NCBI GenBank assembly: GCA_016789785.1
Contig: JAEUQE010000103.1
Location: 8,343-26,401, forward strand
Direction of reading: 5' to 3'
Source: Bryobacterales bacterium
Lineage (GTDB): Bacteria; Acidobacteriota; Terriglobia; Bryobacterales; Bryobacteraceae
DNA length: 18,059 nt
Position numbers and translations under genes: made by a program. Below, piece by piece: positions 15,026-18,059 of the stretch; within the stretch, counting starts at the first letter, position 1; every line of letters begins with the position of its first letter. Below the pieces are notes generated by a model. The model saw only the letters and a program-made list of their open reading frames with translations. It had not been told where the DNA came from and did not search any database.

Positions 15026-17091
15026 CACACTTCCTCCGGCCGGAGTCTCGACAGCACGAACGGCACTTCGGTAGTCGTGGAAGCGCGCGAGCCGCGCAGA
15101 AGGCCGATCCAGAGGACCACGGAGTCAATCATGATGGTGGTGACCAGAATCAGGAAAAGCCCGCACACCACCGCGTCCAACTGGTTATTGAAGATCAGCG
15201 TCTCCGTCTCGGCCAGTTTGGCCGCCGCGATCTTGCCACTGGCGATCGCACTTTTCAACTGATCGGCGGCTGCCAGAAAGCCGATCCGCGGCAAGGGCGA
15301 GAAGATCTTCTGCCACGCCGCAGTGTAGGTCACCGTGAGCAGCCAGACCAACGGCACGCACGTGATCCACATGTATCGGCGGCCATGCATCTTGATCAGG
15401 ATGGTGGTTGCCACGCACAGTGCAATCGCTGCCAGCAGTTGGTTCGCGATGCCGAACAGAGGCCACAGGGAATTGATGCCGCCGAGCGGATCGCGCACAC
15501 CTTGAACCAGAAAGTAGCCCCATCCGAGGACGATCAGCGCGCTTGAGAGATACACGCCCGGCATCCAACTGGTTTCGCCGAGCTTCTTGTGAATGTTGCC
15601 CAGCAGATCCTGCAGCATGAAGCGGCCCACGCGTGTGCCCGCGTCGATGACGGTGAGAATGAACAACGCTTCAAACATGATGGCGAAGTGATACCAAAAG
15701 CTCAGCAACGCCTGGCCGCCTCCGCTCGATGCGAAGATGTGTGCCATGCCCAATGCGAGTGACGGTGCTCCGCCGGTGCGATAGAAAAGCGTTTCCTCGC
15801 CGACGCTCTTGGCCAGTTCGGCCATCTGCGCCGCGGTGACCGGAAAGCCCCAGGCTGTGATGGTTGCCGCGGCTGCTTCCGGAGTCGTGCCGACGATGCC
15901 TGCCGGCGAGTTCACCGCGAAGAACACTCCGGGCTGTAGCACGCTTGCGGAGATGATCGCCATGATCGCAACAAAGCTTTCGAGCAGCATCGACCCATAG
16001 CCCACCGGCCACACGTGCCACTCTTTGGCCACCATTTTCGGCGTTGTGCCCGAGGAGATCAGCGAGTGAAAGCCACTGATCGCGCCGCATGCGATCGTAA
16101 TGAAGCAAAACGGAAAGATCTTGCCGGCAAAGATGGGTCCCGTGCCGTCGACGAAGCGCGTGAACGCGGGCAATTCCAGAGTGGGGCGTACGAACAGAAT
16201 GCCCACTCCAAGCAGCAACACCACGCCGAGCTTCACGAACGTGCTGAGATAGTCGCGAGGCGCCAGCAACAGCCACACGGGAAGTGCGCTGGCGAAGAAG
16301 CCGTAGATGATCACTGCGAAGGCCAGGGCGATTCCGCTGAGTGTGAAGTAGGGAGCCCATGTGGCCGAGTGCGCCACCGCCTCACCGCCAAAGATGCTGG
16401 CCAGCACCAGCACGAAGCCGATCACCGAGACCTCCAGCACTTTGCCCGGCCGCCAGTAGCGCAGATAAAGGCCCATGAATACGGCAATCGGCATGGTGGC
16501 CGCGATGGTGAACGTGCCCCATGGGCTACCCTTCAATGCATTCACCACAACCAACGCCACCACCGCCAGAAGAATGATCATGATCAGCAGAACCGTCAAC
16601 AGCGCCGTGAATCCACCGAGCCGTCCGATCTCTTCCCGTGCCATCTGCCCAAGCGATTTTCCATCGCGCCGGATGGAGCAGAACAGGATGACGAAATCCT
16701 GAACGGCGCCTCCGAGGACCGCACCCGCGATGATCCAGAGTGTCCCGGGGAGATAGCCGAACTGCGCGGCCAGCGTTGGCCCCACCAGAGGACCCGGTCC
16801 CGCAATCGCCGCGAAGTGATGCCCGAACACGATCCACTTGTTGGTCGGCTCAAAGTCGTGGCCGTTTCGCAGGCGTTCGGCCGGTGTGGCGCGTGTATCG
16901 TCCAGCGCCATCACCTTCGCCGCGATGAACTTCGCATAGAATCGAAATCCGATCAGATAGATGCACGACGAGGCGATCACCAGCCACATGCTGTTGATCT
17001 GCTCGCCGCGATTGAGCGCGATCCCGGCCAGGGCGTACGCGCCCAGGATGGCCACGCCCGCCCACGCCAGGTGTCCGGTCACTTTGTTCAT
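15025..17091 (-). CDS. cstA: CstA-family carbon-starvation transporter
   Basis: 688 residues from the ATG at 17091, close to E. coli CstA (701). It is an integral membrane protein with roughly 16-18 hydrophobic segments. The CstA core signature is clear near the N-terminus: [56 protein letters not shown] second hallmark is [19 protein letters not shown] in the middle. CstA and BtsT move peptides and pyruvate across the inner membrane; which substrate applies here cannot be told. An in-frame TTG at 17163 would add 24 hydrophilic residues and overlap the divergent promoter, so it is rejected. A TAAAAT at 17102-17107 lies 10 bases before the ATG. The gene is coupled to the YbdD-like gene and divergent from the ADOP gene. 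Confidence 0.93.
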   Translation of the reverse strand: MNKVTGHLAWAGVAILGAYALAGIALNRGEQINSMWLVIASSCIYLIGFRFYAKFIAAKVMALDDTRATPAERLRNGHDFEPTNKWIVFGHHFAAIAGPGPLVGPTLAAQFGYLPGTLWIIAGAVLGGAVQDFVILFCSIRRDGKSLGQMAREEIGRLGGFTALLTVLLIMIILLAVVALVVVNALKGSPWGTFTIAATMPIAVFMGLYLRYWRPGKVLEVSVIGFVLVLASIFGGEAVAHSATWAPYFTLSGIALAFAVIIYGFFASALPVWLLLAPRDYLSTFVKLGVVLLLGVGILFVRPTLELPAFTRFVDGTGPIFAGKIFPFCFITIACGAISGFHSLISSGTTPKMVAKEWHVWPVGYGSMLLESFVAIMAIISASVLQPGVFFAVNSPAGIVGTTPEAAAATITAWGFPVTAAQMAELAKSVGEETLFYRTGGAPSLALGMAHIFASSGGGQALLSFWYHFAIMFEALFILTVIDAGTRVGRFMLQDLLGNIHKKLGETSWMPGVYLSSALIVLGWGYFLVQGVRDPLGGINSLWPLFGIANQLLAAIALCVATTILIKMHGRRYMWITCVPLVWLLTVTYTAAWQKIFSPLPRIGFLAAADQLKSAIASGKIAAAKLAETETLIFNNQLDAVVCGLFLILVTTIMIDSVVLWIGLLRGSRASTTTEVPFVLSRLRPEEV

Positions 17092-17165
17092 ATGGCTTTG
17101 AATTTTAACGCAGAGGATTGCCACAACTGTGAAACTTTCCCTATCGCCGTCTCGTATTACCAAAG
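17092..17165. promoter_or_regulatory. Short divergent intergenic region cstA / ADOP permease
   Basis: Only 74 bp lie between the two starts. On the minus strand TAAAAT (17102-17107) could be the cstA -10, but no good -35 is found at 16-18 bp. On the plus strand TATTAC (17155-17160) ends five bases before the ATG of the permease, again with no clear -35. Neither start has a Shine-Dalgarno. A short CACA-AC-TGTG dyad is at 17122-17131. Confidence 0.35.
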
Positions 17166-18059
17166 ATGACGCACGAGATCCGCTACGCTCTTCGTCTGCT
17201 CTCCCGGCAGCCGCTGGTCACGGCCACTGCTGTTCTCACGGTTGCTCTCGCTGTTGGCGCGAATTCCGCGCTCTATAGTGTTCTTGAAACCATGCTGCTT
17301 CGCCCACTGGGGATCGCCAATGCCGAACGCATCGTGTGGGCAACGGTTCATCTGGACAAGCTCAAAATGCGGCGCGCCGAAGCATCGGGCACAGAGTATG
17401 GCGAACTACGGGGCATGAAGGACACCTTCGAAGTGGTGAGTGCCATGGAGGGACGCGCATGGACCGCAATGTTCGGCGGCGAACCGGTGCGTCTGCTCGG
17501 CCGTGCCGTTACTCCTGAGTACTTCCGCGTCTTCGCCTTGCAGCCAGCGATCGGCCGCTTTTTTTCCGATGCCGATGATTCCACGCTCGTGATTTCGCAC
17601 GCGCTATGGCGGCAGCAGTTCGGCTCCGCGCCGGACGTGTTAGGCCGCGTCCTCGATCTCGACGGCAAGCCTCATCGCATCATCGGCGTCGCCCCGGCTG
17701 ATTTTCAGGTGCCCGCCAATGCTCAGGCCTGGTCTCTGCTCTCCATCAACTCTGCCCGCATGCAGCGCCGCGGCTACAACATGAACCTCACGCTCTATGC
17801 GCGATTGAAGGATGGTGTCGGCGCGAAGCAGGCGATGGGCCGCGTCAACAGCTACTTATCCGGCCTTCTCGCGGATCCCGCTGGAAAAGAGCTCAAGGAG
17901 CTTCAATACGGGATCGACTTGGAGCCTTTCTCCACGCATGTCGCAGGCGACATGAAAGAGTCGCTGTGGATCCTGTGGGCCGCGGCCATCACGTTGCTGA
18001 TCACTGGATGTGCGAACGTTGCGGGCTTGCTGCTCTCTCGCACTTCGCAGCGGCGGCGT
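17166..18059 (+). CDS. ADOP-type MacB/FtsX-like permease (partial)
   Basis: 298 codons are visible and the frame runs off the right edge. The N-terminus [37 protein letters not shown] is the first transmembrane segment with the ALA-GAN signature of acidobacterial duplicated orphan permeases. Residues about 50-260 form a MacB periplasmic core domain ([47 protein letters not shown]). The second transmembrane segment ends in [18 protein letters not shown], the usual cytoplasmic basic turn before the FtsX domain. These proteins lack their own ATPase and their substrate is generally unknown; antibiotic, lipoprotein or metabolite export has been proposed for relatives. Full-length members are about 800 residues, with a second FtsX unit beyond this window. 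Confidence 0.88.
   Translation, partial: MTHEIRYALRLLSRQPLVTATAVLTVALAVGANSALYSVLETMLLRPLGIANAERIVWATVHLDKLKMRRAEASGTEYGELRGMKDTFEVVSAMEGRAWTAMFGGEPVRLLGRAVTPEYFRVFALQPAIGRFFSDADDSTLVISHALWRQQFGSAPDVLGRVLDLDGKPHRIIGVAPADFQVPANAQAWSLLSINSARMQRRGYNMNLTLYARLKDGVGAKQAMGRVNSYLSGLLADPAGKELKELQYGIDLEPFSTHVAGDMKESLWILWAAAITLLITGCANVAGLLLSRTSQRRR

Noticed and set aside
17092..17163. Longer CstA N-terminus beginning with TTG at 17163
   Set aside because: It would start three bases from the divergent permease ATG, lacks a ribosome binding site and adds a non-family extension.
16015..17169. Long open frame on the plus strand (384 codons) opposite cstA
   Set aside because: The product is very rich in Arg, His and Gln with no motif, and lies antisense to an unmistakable CstA sequence.

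Overview
The window looks like chromosomal DNA from an Acidobacteriota, most likely a Bryobacterales / Solibacter-like soil bacterium. The inference rests on high GC, an Oar-type TonB-dependent receptor with an N-terminal carboxypeptidase-regulatory-like domain, an ADOP-type (acidobacterial duplicated orphan permease) protein at the right edge, and several Tat- or Sec-exported enzymes of kinds common in that phylum. I saw no rRNA, tRNA, CRISPR array, insertion sequence or phage gene. Coding density is high, and no stretch above 300 bases lacks a gene.

Left part (1-3986, minus strand): an exported beta-propeller protein that leads into a PHP/CehA-like metallohydrolase domain and is cut by the window edge. 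Upstream of it is a fusion of a GCS2-type carboxylate-amine ligase (glutamate-cysteine ligase family) with two CBS domains. The exported protein has a good sigma70-type promoter so close to its ATG that its mRNA should be nearly leaderless.

Centre (4160-12608): the most coherent block, arranged around a 257-base divergent control region (8746-9002). To the left run a TonB-dependent receptor and, 17 bases behind it, a Tat-exported UxuA-like mannonate dehydratase. To the right run an exported glycoside-hydrolase-like protein (GH20/GH67-like architecture), an HpcH/HpaI-family aldolase and a small exported SnoaL/DUF4440-like protein. The control region holds two near-identical 13-bp palindromes exactly 21 bp apart. 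The simplest reading is a locus that imports and breaks down a uronic-acid-containing or related acidic glycan: receptor uptake, hydrolysis, dehydration of an aldonate to a 2-keto-3-deoxy sugar acid, then retro-aldol cleavage. The substrate is inferred, and two points do not fit easily: the dehydratase is exported, and the hydrolase lacks a GH20 catalytic glutamate at the expected place.

Right part (12618-18059): a Tat-exported TolB/PD40 beta-propeller protein (minus, convergent with the central block), a clear intrinsic terminator, a YdcH/DUF465 small coiled-coil protein, and a CstA carbon-starvation/peptide or pyruvate transporter. CstA is translationally coupled (TGATG) to a 55-residue YbdD/YjiX-family partner ending in Cys-Cys. 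Divergent from cstA and 74 bp away, an ADOP/MacB-like permease begins and runs off the right edge.
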